Source: Photobacterium aquae (GTDB lineage Bacteria; Pseudomonadota; Gammaproteobacteria; Enterobacterales; Vibrionaceae). From it: a stretch of 33,974 nucleotides of DNA. Location of the stretch: contig NZ_LDOT01000037.1 of assembly GCF_001029445.1 (NCBI RefSeq), positions 1 to 33,974 of the forward strand, written 5' to 3'. A program made the position numbers and the translations under genes. The notes below the pieces were generated by a model. It saw only the letters and a list, made by a program, of their open reading frames with translations, was not told the DNA's origin and ran no database searches. The first letter of the stretch is position 1. Each line of letters starts with the position of its first letter. Shown here piece after piece: positions 15,917-23,628 of the stretch.

Positions 15917-16183
15917 TTACTTGATGATGCCGCGGGCACGCAGGATCGCCGTCTTGAAATCGTCTTCGCAGTCTTTGGCCAGACCCGGGATCATGTCGTC
16001 TTTGCCGCTGTTGCGCATTTTCAGGTGGTAAATCAGGACATCGTCGGTCAGCTCTTCGAGCTTGCCGTCATACTTTGCCTCGGCGGCAAGCTTGAGCAGG
16101 AACTCAACCAGGTTGAGATCGGTGTCTTTGCGCCACTCAGGGTGCAGCAGTTCTATCAGTTCGTCGACGCGGTGCGTTTTCAT
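15917..16183 (-). CDS. yihD: YihD family small protein (DUF1040)
   Basis: 88 residues, matching the 89 of E. coli YihD, which it clearly resembles (RVDELIELLHPEW, DLNLVEFLLKLA, LTDDVLIYHLKMR, DDFKTAILRARGIIK). Function is unknown; it is soluble and mostly helical. The ATG at 16183 was chosen over the GTG at 16195 because GGAG lies between the two and serves the ATG. In E. coli yihD also sits just upstream of srkA-dsbA; here ccoG is interposed. Confidence 0.93.
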   Translation of the reverse strand: MKTHRVDELIELLHPEWRKDTDLNLVEFLLKLAAEAKYDGKLEELTDDVLIYHLKMRNSGKDDMIPGLAKDCEDDFKTAILRARGIIK

Positions 16184-16274
16184 TGTTAACTCCACAAGTT
16201 TAAAGGCTGGGTGAATCGCAGGATTCTATAATCGTTGTTTTTGTGCGGGTAACGGTATAACAAATAGGGCGGAA

Positions 16275-16303
16275 AGAAAAGGCAGCCATTGGCTGCCTTT
16301 TCT
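16275..16303 (-). terminator. Symmetric terminator ending a possible small minus-strand transcript
   Basis: AAAAGGCAGCC and GGCTGCCTTTT form an 11-bp stem. The minus strand has the better tail (TTTTCTTT), so it more likely ends a leftward transcript. It is 90 bases upstream of the yihD start and cannot be the end of yihD. Confidence 0.75.
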
Positions 16304-16306
16304 GGA

Positions 16307-16480
16307 TCAAGCGGCGTTGTCGCGCTCGTTGCGTGTTGCCGGTTGTTCGGCAAGCGGTGCGTCAAGGGGCAAAACATCAGCCGATGTTTCGGTGCGGGGT
16401 TTAAACCGCATCGCATGAGATGTAGTGCGAAGGCGTGACGGACTGCGGGTGTTGCGATGGGCAAATGAGGCTGTGCGCAT
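16307..16480 (-). CDS. Possible small basic protein, 57 residues
   Basis: A weak call. The frame opens at 16723, but the ATG at 16480 is the first with a plausible ribosome site (GTAGG, 7 bases before). The product would be rich in Arg, Thr and Ser (SFAHRNTRSPSRLRTTSH) with an acidic middle (ADVLPLDAPLAEQ). Its TGA lies four bases before the terminator stem, and a promoter-like pair (TTGTTA/TATTCT) lies about 95 bases upstream, so the layout is that of a compact gene. I recognise no family. The alternative is a small regulatory RNA using the same promoter and terminator. Confidence 0.28.
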   Translation of the reverse strand: MRTASFAHRNTRSPSRLRTTSHAMRFKPRTETSADVLPLDAPLAEQPATRNERDNAA

Positions 16481-16572
16481 GGGATACCTACTGTCAGGCT
16501 CTTCCATGGCCAAAAAATGGTGGTGGTTCGCAGTTGTTTTGTTGGCTGGACCGATCCTCTGCGAAGCGACCG

Positions 16573-16600
16573 AGAATATTTTCGCCGCGGAGGATAACAA
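16573..16600 (-). promoter_or_regulatory. Possible promoter of the 16277-16566 transcript
   Basis: Minus-strand TTGTTA (16600-16595), a 16-base spacer and TATTCT (16578-16573). Transcription would start near 16566 and end at the hairpin near 16277, about 290 bases. Confidence 0.3.
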
Positions 16601-16810
16601 TAACCTAATGTTAAGTCGAGGGATAAAGCGACATATTGATTGGTTTTTGTCCTTGCTCGGGCAGATATCTTGGCGAGCACGGTCCGGTGTATTGGCATCT
16701 GTGAAGATAAGCCGTTTATCCATTGCCGCTTTGTGGTCTAATGCTGACGATGGCTAGCAGCGCCTGAGGTATATGCCGGGCCAATAATAATGACAGCCTG
16801 TGGAGGGGTA

Positions 16811-17488
16811 ATGGAACACGAACAGCAGCGCCAGGTAACCAGCCGTAACCTGTCGTACAAATTGGCGGCGGCCATTGGCCAGAATATTTTGCAGGGGATC
16901 CCGGCTCCGGGGGAAATCCTGCCCGGTGAGGTTGAGCTCGGTGAAATGTACGGTGTTAGCCGGACCGCTGTCCGTGAAGCGATTAAGATGCTCGCCGCCA
17001 AGGGAATGGTGTTGCCAAGGCCCCGTATTGGTACCCGTGTCCTGCCCAAGCGCAACTGGAACTACCTGGATCAGGACTTGCTCGCTTGGCTTGATTTTGA
17101 ACAGCATGAAGACTTGGTCGCGGAGTTTCAGCGGGTGCGGATCTCCCTTGAGCCTGAGGCATCAGCCCTGACCGCGATCAATGCCAGCGAGGCCGAGCGT
17201 GCGGAGTTGTGCCAGCTGATGGAGGAAATGCACGCATTGGGTGATAAGTTCGATCAGGATCGATGGATAGAGGTAGACACCCGCTACCATCAGTTGATTT
17301 ATTTTGCTTCGGGTAATCATTTTATTAGCCCATTTGGCAATCTGTTTAAGACGGTGTTTGAAAATTACTTTAGGGTGATTACGCGAGACAAGGTGCTTAA
17401 GCTCGGCCAGCATCAGCGGGTTGTCGATGCCATCATGGCCCATGATCCCGAGGCGGCCCGTCAGGCAGCCATTGAACTTCTGAAGTAA
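16811..17488 (+). CDS. GntR-family regulator with FCD domain (DgoR-like)
   Basis: 225 residues from the ATG at 16811, which follows GGAGG; the ATG at 16790 would sit upstream of that site. Residues about 8-75 are the winged helix-turn-helix of the FadR/GntR type (PGEILPGEVELGEMYGVSRT, then AVREAIKMLAAKGMV). The rest is an all-helical FCD effector domain with the metal-ligand pattern in DTRYHQLIYFASGN and a late His in LGQHQRVVDAI. The WNYLDQDLLAWL linker is like that of DgoR, the galactonate repressor, so a sugar-acid effector is plausible. No sugar-acid pathway genes are adjacent: the neighbours are a Spo0M-like protein and TrhA. It has its own terminator, so it seems to act on distant targets. 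Confidence 0.9.
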   Translation: MEHEQQRQVTSRNLSYKLAAAIGQNILQGIPAPGEILPGEVELGEMYGVSRTAVREAIKMLAAKGMVLPRPRIGTRVLPKRNWNYLDQDLLAWLDFEQHEDLVAEFQRVRISLEPEASALTAINASEAERAELCQLMEEMHALGDKFDQDRWIEVDTRYHQLIYFASGNHFISPFGNLFKTVFENYFRVITRDKVLKLGQHQRVVDAIMAHDPEAARQAAIELLK

Positions 17489-17512
17489 CGGCTATCTGAC
17501 ACTATGCAATGC

Positions 17513-17540
17513 AAAAACGGAGCCGCGGGCTCCGTTTTTT
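17513..17540 (+). terminator. Terminator of the GntR-type regulator
   Basis: ACGGAGCC and GGCTCCGT pair around GCG, with five A residues before and six T residues after, 25 bases after the stop codon. Confidence 0.93.
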
Positions 17541-17664
17541 GTGATGGGTGGAGCTTTGGCCGATTCCCCCTTGCAGCTCCTTGTGCTTCCTGCAATATTA
17601 ACCAGTATTCATATTGCTAGGCAGGTACGGCTAATACCTGCTGGAAATGCCAGGGAGGTGCTAC

Positions 17665-18432
17665 ATGTCTTTGTTCAGAAAAAGCCTTGCCAGTCTGGGA
17701 ATTGGATCGGCCCGAGTCGATACCGTCATCAAGCATGATGTCCTGATCCCCGGGGATGTGCTGGCTGTTGACCTGCAAGTGCATGGCGGTAAAACCTCCC
17801 AGCAAGTAGACGAGATCCACCTGACGCTCTGCTGTAGCTATTACGAGCAGGTGGCAGGCACGGATGAGTCCTCTAAGGAATGGGTCCCCCGGATCTGCGA
17901 GCTGGCCAATTGGGCTCTGCCCTACTCTTTTACGATCGATCCTCATGATATTCGCCACTTTGAGGTCGAGTTGCCCTTGCCTGCAAATACCCCGATCACG
18001 ATCGGTGAGGCTAAGGTTTGGCTTGATACTCACTTGGAGACGCCAGCGGTTATGGACCCCAATGATCGCGATAGCTTGACGGTACGTCCCGAACCCTTGA
18101 TGGACGGGGTTTTTACTGCGTTGGAACTGGCCGGGCTCAGGATCAGGAAGGTCATCTGTGAGGCATTGCCAGACTTTCCTCTGCCCTTTGTCCAGACTTT
18201 TGAGTTCGTGCCTGTCTCGGGTCCTTACCACGGCCGTTGGCGCAAGCTTGATGTTGTGGCATACCGTGGCGACGGTGAGTTGAAGCTAGAGTTTGGCGTA
18301 GACTGCCGCCTACTGGACATGGCCGGTATGATGGGCTCTGTCCCGCAGCGCTGGGAGTTGGTATTGGCCGATCAACTCCATCCTCAGCAGGCCGGTGAAC
18401 AGGTATTGGCGTTCCTTGACAGCCACCGCTGA
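17665..18432 (+). CDS. Spo0M-like protein (sporulation-control family, arrestin-like fold)
   Basis: 255 residues from the ATG at 17665, which follows GGGAGGTG. The N-terminal two thirds match the Spo0M family: FRKSLASLGIGSARVDT at the start, a repeated beta-strand pattern, and WALPYSFTIDPHD followed by VELPLPANTPITIG near residues 90-115. The family has an arrestin-like double beta-sandwich. In Bacillus it affects entry into sporulation, which Vibrionaceae do not do, so the role here is unknown; envelope or cytoskeletal scaffolding has been suggested for relatives. The start MSLFRK has no signal peptide, so it is probably cytoplasmic. It stands alone between two plus-strand genes with a terminator before it. 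Confidence 0.85.
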   Translation: MSLFRKSLASLGIGSARVDTVIKHDVLIPGDVLAVDLQVHGGKTSQQVDEIHLTLCCSYYEQVAGTDESSKEWVPRICELANWALPYSFTIDPHDIRHFEVELPLPANTPITIGEAKVWLDTHLETPAVMDPNDRDSLTVRPEPLMDGVFTALELAGLRIRKVICEALPDFPLPFVQTFEFVPVSGPYHGRWRKLDVVAYRGDGELKLEFGVDCRLLDMAGMMGSVPQRWELVLADQLHPQQAGEQVLAFLDSHR

Positions 18433-18457
18433 GGTTGCCGGTCTTTTGGTTATTTTC

Positions 18458-18489
18458 AGCTTACACTTGTAAGCTAAGTGTGCCATACT
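18458..18489 (+). promoter_or_regulatory. Probable trhA promoter with palindrome over the -35
   Basis: TTACAC (18461-18466), a 17-base spacer and CATACT (18484-18489) make a fair sigma-70 promoter 40 bases before trhA. AGCTTACA-CT-TGTAAGCT (18458-18475), a perfect 8-bp inverted repeat, covers the -35, and a second pair, ACACTT with AAGTGT, overlaps it. The placement suggests a repressor site. Confidence 0.5.
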
Positions 18490-18528
18490 GCCTATCTATT
18501 GAGCATAAACTCTATTTAGGATGAAGGT

Positions 18529-19188
18529 ATGGCAAAGAGGTTAACAGCAGGCTCTGATTACTCCGTTGCTGAGGAAATCGCCAACAGTATTAGCCACGGG
18601 ATGGGCTTGATATTTGGTATCGTGGGGTTGGTATTGCTACTGATCCAGGCTGTGGAGGCCAATGCCGATGCCCTGAGTATCACCAGCCTGAGTATCTATG
18701 GCGGAAGCATGATATTGCTCTACCTTGCCTCTACCCTCTACCATGCTATCCCGTTCGAGAAGGCCAAGCGGGCCCTCAAGACGTTTGACCACTGCGCAAT
18801 CTACCTGCTGATTGCTGGGACCTACACCCCTTTCTTGCTGATTGCGCTCCGAACACCACTGGCCATAATCTTGATGGCGGTGATCTGGGTCATCGCTCTG
18901 ATCGGAATCGTGCTCAAGATAGTCTTTGTTTACCGTTTCAAGAAACTATCGTTGGCGGTGTATCTGGCGATGGGATGGCTGTCGTTGATTGCGATTTACC
19001 CGTTGGCGATGTCGTTGGCAACGGGGGGAATTGTCTTGTTGGCGGTGGGTGGGCTGATCTATTCACTGGGGGTGCTGTTTTACGTTAACAAGCAGATCCC
19101 TTACAACCATGCCATTTGGCATCTGTTTGTGCTGGGGGGCACGGCCTGCCACTTTTTGGCGATATACCTATACGTTACGCCGGTATGA
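18529..19188 (+). CDS. trhA: Hemolysin III / TrhA family membrane protein
   Basis: 219 residues with seven membrane helices, a member of the PAQR-like CREST superfamily and very similar to E. coli TrhA (YqfA). Conserved marks are EEIANSISHGMGL near residue 13, STLYHAIPF near 71, FDHCAIYLLIAGTYTPF near 86 and HAIWHLFVLGGTACHFLAI near 193; the His, Asp and Ser residues in these are the likely metal site. E. coli TrhA affects membrane energetics and fatty-acid balance. The hemolysin name comes from a Bacillus relative and should not be taken as a toxin call. It has a private promoter and shares a terminator with the convergent trkH. Confidence 0.95.
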   Translation: MAKRLTAGSDYSVAEEIANSISHGMGLIFGIVGLVLLLIQAVEANADALSITSLSIYGGSMILLYLASTLYHAIPFEKAKRALKTFDHCAIYLLIAGTYTPFLLIALRTPLAIILMAVIWVIALIGIVLKIVFVYRFKKLSLAVYLAMGWLSLIAIYPLAMSLATGGIVLLAVGGLIYSLGVLFYVNKQIPYNHAIWHLFVLGGTACHFLAIYLYVTPV

Positions 19189-19201
19189 TTGATATGAACC
19201 T

Positions 19202-19232
19202 AAAAAAAGAGAGCCATCGGCTCTCTTTTTTT
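19202..19232. terminator. Bidirectional terminator between trhA and trkH
   Basis: AAAAAAAGAGAGCC and GGCTCTCTTTTTTT pair around ATC. Seven A on one side and seven T on the other make it equally good for trhA and trkH. Confidence 0.93.
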
Positions 19233-19239
19233 ATCGTTG

Positions 19240-20685
19240 TCAGTCGCGCCAGAAGGCGGGGAAAAAGACCACCAGAACGGTGAGGATTTCCAGACGCCCC
19301 ATCAGCATCCCGAAGCTCAGGGTCCACTTGGCCAGATCCGGCAAGGTCGAGAAGTTGCCGGTCGGGCCGATGATGGTGCCCATCCCGGGGCCGACATTGG
19401 CTACTGCCGTTACCGCACCGGTGATGCTGGTCACCGCATCTAGTCCAAGAATACCCAGAATCGCTGCCACGATGACAATGGTCAGGACGAAGGTCAGGGC
19501 GAAGGCCACCACGGAGCGGACGATACCATCGGTGACCGGCCGGCCGTTGTAGCGCTGGATGAAGACCCCCGACGGGTGGATCAGCTGCATCATCTGCTTG
19601 CGCAGCAGGGCAAAGGCGATTTGGAAGCGGAAGATTTTTATCCCACCTGCCGTCGAGCCCGAGCAGCCGCCGACCAGCATGATGAAGGCAAAGACGATCG
19701 CAGGGAACGGTCCCCAAGCGGTAAAGTCGTCAAGGCCGAAGCCAGTTGTCGTGACGACCGAGATGATGTTGAACAGTGAGACCCGGAATGCATCGGCAAA
19801 GCTGTAGTCCAGAGTCCAAGTCAAGCACAGTGCCACGGCCAGCCCCGAGAGCAAGACCAGCAGAGTGAATCCCCTCACCTGGGCATCATGGATCAATGCC
19901 CCCATTTCACGCTTGCGTAGCACCTGAACGAACAGCAGGAACGGCAGGCCACCGGCGAACATGAAGATAATGCCAACCCAGTGGGCGGCATTGGAGAAGT
20001 GGTTCATCGAGCCGTCTGAGGTCGAATAGCCACCGGTCGACAGGGTGGTAAACGCGTGGTTGATGGCCTCGAAGGTGTTCATCCCCGACAGCAGGTAACC
20101 GAGAAAGCACAGGCCGGTCAGGCTCAGGTAGACGTTGACGATGTTCTTGGCAACGCTCTTGGTCCGCGGTGAGCTTTTCTCCGACCAGTCTGACGACTCG
20201 GTCTGGAACAGGCGCATCCCGCCGACGTTGAGCATCGGCAGGATGGCAACCCCCATCACGATGAATCCGATCCCCCCGAGCCATTGTAGGGTCGAGCGCC
20301 ACAGCAGGATACTCGGTGCCATGTCATCGAGCCCGCTGAGGACGGTTGAGCCCGTGGTGGTGATCCCAGACATGGTTTCGAAATAGGCATCGGTAAAGCT
20401 GATGTGGTTGATGAACACGAACGGCAGGGCTGCGAAGGCGCTGGCGATGGTCCAGACCAATGTGGTGATCAGGAACATGTCTCGAACCCCGAGTTTGAAC
20501 TCGTCGGTCCGGCCGACGGTCAGGCAGACGAAGGCCACCGCATGGGTGATCATCACTGCCTGGGCGAACTCGATGAAGCCATCGGTACCGGTTAGAAAGG
20601 CCACCAAGGTCGGGACGTACATGAACAGGGCGATCTTAGACAAGACCAACCCGATCACAAAGAGTATTGGGCGATAGTTAACCAT
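19240..20685 (-). CDS. trkH: Trk potassium uptake protein, membrane subunit TrkH
   Basis: The ion-conducting subunit of the Trk K+ system. 481 residues, family size. The four pore-loop repeats are visible: GITTTGSTVL near residue 107, LSTGGYSTSDG near 219, TTTGFGLDDF near 313 and CSGSTAGGIK near 347; the glycines in these form the selectivity filter. About ten further hydrophobic helices span the protein. It starts five bases after the trkA stop, so the channel and its gating ring come from one message. In E. coli trkH lies elsewhere; the direct trkA-trkH pair is the Vibrio-type arrangement. Confidence 0.97.
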   Translation of the reverse strand: MVNYRPILFVIGLVLSKIALFMYVPTLVAFLTGTDGFIEFAQAVMITHAVAFVCLTVGRTDEFKLGVRDMFLITTLVWTIASAFAALPFVFINHISFTDAYFETMSGITTTGSTVLSGLDDMAPSILLWRSTLQWLGGIGFIVMGVAILPMLNVGGMRLFQTESSDWSEKSSPRTKSVAKNIVNVYLSLTGLCFLGYLLSGMNTFEAINHAFTTLSTGGYSTSDGSMNHFSNAAHWVGIIFMFAGGLPFLLFVQVLRKREMGALIHDAQVRGFTLLVLLSGLAVALCLTWTLDYSFADAFRVSLFNIISVVTTTGFGLDDFTAWGPFPAIVFAFIMLVGGCSGSTAGGIKIFRFQIAFALLRKQMMQLIHPSGVFIQRYNGRPVTDGIVRSVVAFALTFVLTIVIVAAILGILGLDAVTSITGAVTAVANVGPGMGTIIGPTGNFSTLPDLAKWTLSFGMLMGRLEILTVLVVFFPAFWRD

Positions 20686-20690
20686 AGGAT

Positions 20691-22067
20691 CTACAAGAAG
20701 AATGGGCTTGGTTGGAACAGGCGTTCAACGTCCGGGATGTACTTCTTGTCGACCAGGAACATGACCACGTGGTCGTTCTGCTCGATGATGGTACGGTCAT
20801 GGGCGATCAGGACCTCGTCGCCGCGGACGACGGCACCAATGGTTGTGCCTGGTGGGAGCTTGATGTCACCGACGGCACGGCCGACCACCTTGGAGGTGCT
20901 GGCATCACCGTGGGCAATGGCCTCGATCGCCTCGGCGGCCCCGCGGCGCAGCGAGGAGACGTTGACGATATCGGCTTTGCGGACGTGGGTCAGCAGGGCC
21001 GAGATGGTGGCTTGTTGCGGCGAAATCGCGATATCGATAGTACCGCCTTGGACGAGGTCGACGTAGGCTCCGCGTTGGATCAGTACCATGACCTTCTTGG
21101 CCCCCATCCGCTTGGCCAGCATCGCCGACATGATGTTGGCCTCGTCGTCGTTGGTGACCGCGATGAAGACGTCAATCTGCTCGATGTGCTCCTCGCTCAG
21201 CAGCTCCTGATCCGAGGCGTCGCCACAGAATACGATGGTGTTCTCGAGCATCTCTGAGAGGTTTTCGGCCCGCTCCGGGTTACGCTCGATCAGTTTCACG
21301 CTATAGCTCTGCTCCAGCCTGCGTGCAAGACCGGCACCGATGTTGCCGCCGCCGACGATCATCAGGCGTTTGTAAGGCTTCTCGAGGCGCTGCAGCTCGC
21401 TCATGACCGAGCGGATATGGTTGCTGGCTGCGACGAAGAAGACCTCGTCGTCGGCCTCGATGATGGTCGTCCCGCGTGGTCGGATCGGCCTGCCCTGACG
21501 GAAAATAGCCGCGACCCGGGTATCGATATGGGGCATATGCTCGCGCAGGGCCGAGAGCGCATTGCCGACCAGCGGCCCGCCGTAGTAGGCCTTGACGGCC
21601 ACCAATCCGACTTTGTCCTCGGCGAAGCCGACAACCTGCAGCGCACCTGGGTACTCGATCAGGCGCTCGATGTAGCCGGTCACCAGTTCTTCCGGGGCGA
21701 TCAAGTGGTCGACCGGTACCGCATCGGATTGGAACAGCTGCTCTTTTTCCTTGAGGTATTCCGGCGAGCGGATACGGGCCACGCGGTTTGGGGTATTGAA
21801 CAGGGTAAACGCAATCTGGCAGGCGATCATGTTGGTTTCGTCGGAGTTGGTGACGGCTACCAGCATGTCGGCGTCCTGGGCCCCGGCTTCGCGCAGGGTG
21901 CGTGGATGGCTGGCGAATCCCTGGACAACGCGGAGATCGTACTTGTCCTGGAGCTCGCGCAGACGCTCGGGATCCTTATCGACGATAGTGATATCGTTGT
22001 TCTCGCCGACCAGGTTTTCGGCCAATGTCCCGCCGACCTGTCCGGCACCGAGAATGATAATTTTCAT
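20691..22067 (-). CDS. trkA: Trk potassium uptake protein, NAD-binding subunit TrkA
   Basis: The cytoplasmic gating ring of the Trk system, binding NAD(H) and ATP. 458 residues made of two similar halves, each a Rossmann RCK-N domain plus RCK-C domain. The nucleotide loops are GAGQVGGTLA (residue 7) and VGGGNIGAGLA near residue 239; the acidic residues IVDKD and LIERN follow as expected. E. coli has it behind rsmB; here a terminator (22207-22238) separates the two, so trkA-trkH form their own unit. The ribosome site is weak (TCAGGCATATGCT), and a promoter must lie in 22068-22200, where I see no clear consensus. Confidence 0.97.
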   Translation of the reverse strand: MKIIILGAGQVGGTLAENLVGENNDITIVDKDPERLRELQDKYDLRVVQGFASHPRTLREAGAQDADMLVAVTNSDETNMIACQIAFTLFNTPNRVARIRSPEYLKEKEQLFQSDAVPVDHLIAPEELVTGYIERLIEYPGALQVVGFAEDKVGLVAVKAYYGGPLVGNALSALREHMPHIDTRVAAIFRQGRPIRPRGTTIIEADDEVFFVAASNHIRSVMSELQRLEKPYKRLMIVGGGNIGAGLARRLEQSYSVKLIERNPERAENLSEMLENTIVFCGDASDQELLSEEHIEQIDVFIAVTNDDEANIMSAMLAKRMGAKKVMVLIQRGAYVDLVQGGTIDIAISPQQATISALLTHVRKADIVNVSSLRRGAAEAIEAIAHGDASTSKVVGRAVGDIKLPPGTTIGAVVRGDEVLIAHDRTIIEQNDHVVMFLVDKKYIPDVERLFQPSPFFL

Positions 22068-22206
22068 AGCATATGCCTGATTAATAGAATCGCTGTAGAT
22101 TACTATGCTTCGCGAAAGTGGTCATGTATAAAACGCCACTCATATTTAGAATAACGCTGTTTCCGGCTTGAATCCGGTTGCGGCGATAAATGTTGTATTG
22201 GATATG

Positions 22207-22242
22207 AAAAAGCGGAACTTGGCGTCCAAGTTCCGCTTTGCT
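22207..22242 (-). terminator. Terminator after rsmB
   Basis: A perfect 13-bp stem, AAGCGGAACTTGG with its complement around CGT, with a T run on the minus strand (22211-22207), starting 14 bases after the rsmB stop. It uncouples rsmB from trkA. Confidence 0.88.
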
Positions 22243-22251
22243 TATTGTCAA

Positions 22252-23532
22252 TTAGGCCGCTTTTTCGATAACGGCATAGTAGAAGCCGTCCATGTCCAGC
22301 TCTCCCGGCAGGATCTGTCGTCCTGGCTGTTCGCGGTCGCTGCCGATCAGGGTGGCTTCCGGTGTACGGTCAAGGAATGCCTTGACCTGATCGCGGTTTT
22401 CCTGAGGGGTAATGGAGCATGTTGCGTAAACCAGGGTGCCGCCCGGCTTCAGCTGCTGCCACATGGCGTCGACAATCTCAGACTGGAGCACGGCCAGCGC
22501 GGTGATGTCATCGGCGCGGCGCAGCCATTTGATATCTGGGTGGCGGCGGATCACGCCGGTTGCCGAACAAGGGGCATCAAGCAAGATGCGGTCGAACTGC
22601 TCGCCCTGCCACCATTGGTCAGGGTAGCGGGCATCGGCGCACAGTACCTCGGCCTTGAGATTGAGGCGCTGAAGGTTGTCGTGGACACGCTTGAGGCGCT
22701 GCTCGTCGCAGTCGATAGCCACGACGCGGGTATCCGGTTGGCGCTCCATGATATGGGCGGTCTTGCCGCCTGGCGCGGCGCAGCAGTCGAGGATCAGCTC
22801 GCCGGCCTGCGGCTGCAGATACTCGACGGAAAGCTGGGCGGCGGCATCCTGGACGGAGACCCAACCGTCGGCAAAGCCCGGCAGCTTGCTGACATCACAC
22901 GGCGAGTGGAGCTTGAGGGCATCCGGTGCCTGCGGGTGGATATCGGTTTCGATCCCGGCTTCAGTCAGCAGGGCTCGGTATTCATCGCGGCTATGGTGGC
23001 GGCGGTTGACCCGAAGCCACATCGGCGCCTTGGTGTTGTTGGCGGCGGTAATGGCATCAAGCTGTTCTGGGTAGCTTTCGCGCAGCAGCTTGAGCAGCCA
23101 GCCCGGGTGGCCGTACAGGCCAGCATCGTGGCTGGTTGCCTGTTGGTCCAGCGCATCCTGCTGGCGTTGGTAATTGCGCAAGATGGCATTGATCAGGCCG
23201 CGTAGTTGGGGCTTCTTCAGGTTCTTGGTTGCGTTGACCGTCTCGGCTACGGCGGCATGGGCCGGAATACGCATATAGCCTAGCTGGTACAGGCCGACGA
23301 GGATCAGGTGGTGGAAGACGCGTTGCTTGCCCTTGAGCGGTTTGTCCATCAACTGCTGGGTGATGGATTCGAGGCGGGGCAGCCAACGCAGCACGCCATA
23401 GCAGATTTCCTGCAGCAGGGCCTGATCGCGCTCTTTGATATCTTGGTGGGCGGCTGGAAGGGCCGTCGATAGGGATTGACCCTGATCGACAACCTGATAG
23501 ATGACTTTGGCCGCTGCGGCTCTTACGTTCAT
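22252..23532 (-). CDS. rsmB: 16S rRNA m5C967 methyltransferase RsmB
   Basis: SAM-dependent methylation of C967 in 16S rRNA. 426 residues against 429 in E. coli. Residues 1-135 are a NusB-like RNA-binding domain (VRAAAAKVIYQVVDQGQSL, then AVAETVNATKNL). The Rossmann domain shows the SAM loop DCCAAPGGKTAH near residue 250, DAPCSATGVIRRHPD near 320 and the nucleophile Cys in YATCSITPQEN near 373. It follows fmt on the minus strand as in E. coli, but a strong hairpin lies in the 96-base gap. Confidence 0.97.
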   Translation of the reverse strand: MNVRAAAAKVIYQVVDQGQSLSTALPAAHQDIKERDQALLQEICYGVLRWLPRLESITQQLMDKPLKGKQRVFHHLILVGLYQLGYMRIPAHAAVAETVNATKNLKKPQLRGLINAILRNYQRQQDALDQQATSHDAGLYGHPGWLLKLLRESYPEQLDAITAANNTKAPMWLRVNRRHHSRDEYRALLTEAGIETDIHPQAPDALKLHSPCDVSKLPGFADGWVSVQDAAAQLSVEYLQPQAGELILDCCAAPGGKTAHIMERQPDTRVVAIDCDEQRLKRVHDNLQRLNLKAEVLCADARYPDQWWQGEQFDRILLDAPCSATGVIRRHPDIKWLRRADDITALAVLQSEIVDAMWQQLKPGGTLVYATCSITPQENRDQVKAFLDRTPEATLIGSDREQPGRQILPGELDMDGFYYAVIEKAA

Positions 23533-23588
23533 GCTGTTGTCCTGATAGTGCTGCCCGGCCCTGTGGCGGGGGGCATTCCGGATGGGTA

Positions 23589-23619
23589 AAAGAGTAGGGC
23601 CAGTGCAAGCACTGGCCCT
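23589..23619 (-). terminator. Perfect hairpin between fmt and rsmB
   Basis: AGGGCCAGTGC (23596-23606) is inverted exactly at 23609-23619, an 11-bp stem with a two-base gap. On the minus strand ACTCTTTTACCC follows, so it may be a leaky terminator that lowers rsmB relative to def and fmt. Confidence 0.6.
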
Positions 23620-23628
23620 GAAGGTCGC

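Larger units (their letters stand above)
16184..16810. other. Long region without a confident gene (627 bases)
   Basis: It holds a symmetric terminator (16275-16303), a possible minus-strand promoter (16573-16600) and two overlapping weak reading frames on opposite strands. The minus-strand frame ends just before the terminator. The plus-strand frame could start at 16506 with a hydrophobic stretch (WWWFAVVLLAGPIL) but has no good ribosome site. The promoter of the GntR-type gene at 16811 must also lie here; I see no clear consensus for it. Confidence 0.5.

Noticed and set aside
16506..16757. Plus-strand frame with a hydrophobic N terminus (WWWFAVVLLAGPIL)
   Set aside because: Looks like a signal peptide, but there is no ribosome site, the rest is featureless, and it overlaps the competing minus-strand candidate.
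18529..19188. TrhA as a hemolysin toxin
   Set aside because: The hemolysin III label is historical. The protein matches the housekeeping TrhA/YqfA group of seven-helix membrane proteins.
21417..22154. 245-codon plus-strand frame opposite trkA
   Set aside because: Shadow of trkA; no recognisable domain.
22168..23205. 345-codon plus-strand frame opposite rsmB
   Set aside because: Antisense to conserved rsmB and running through the rsmB terminator; no ribosome site or recognisable domain.
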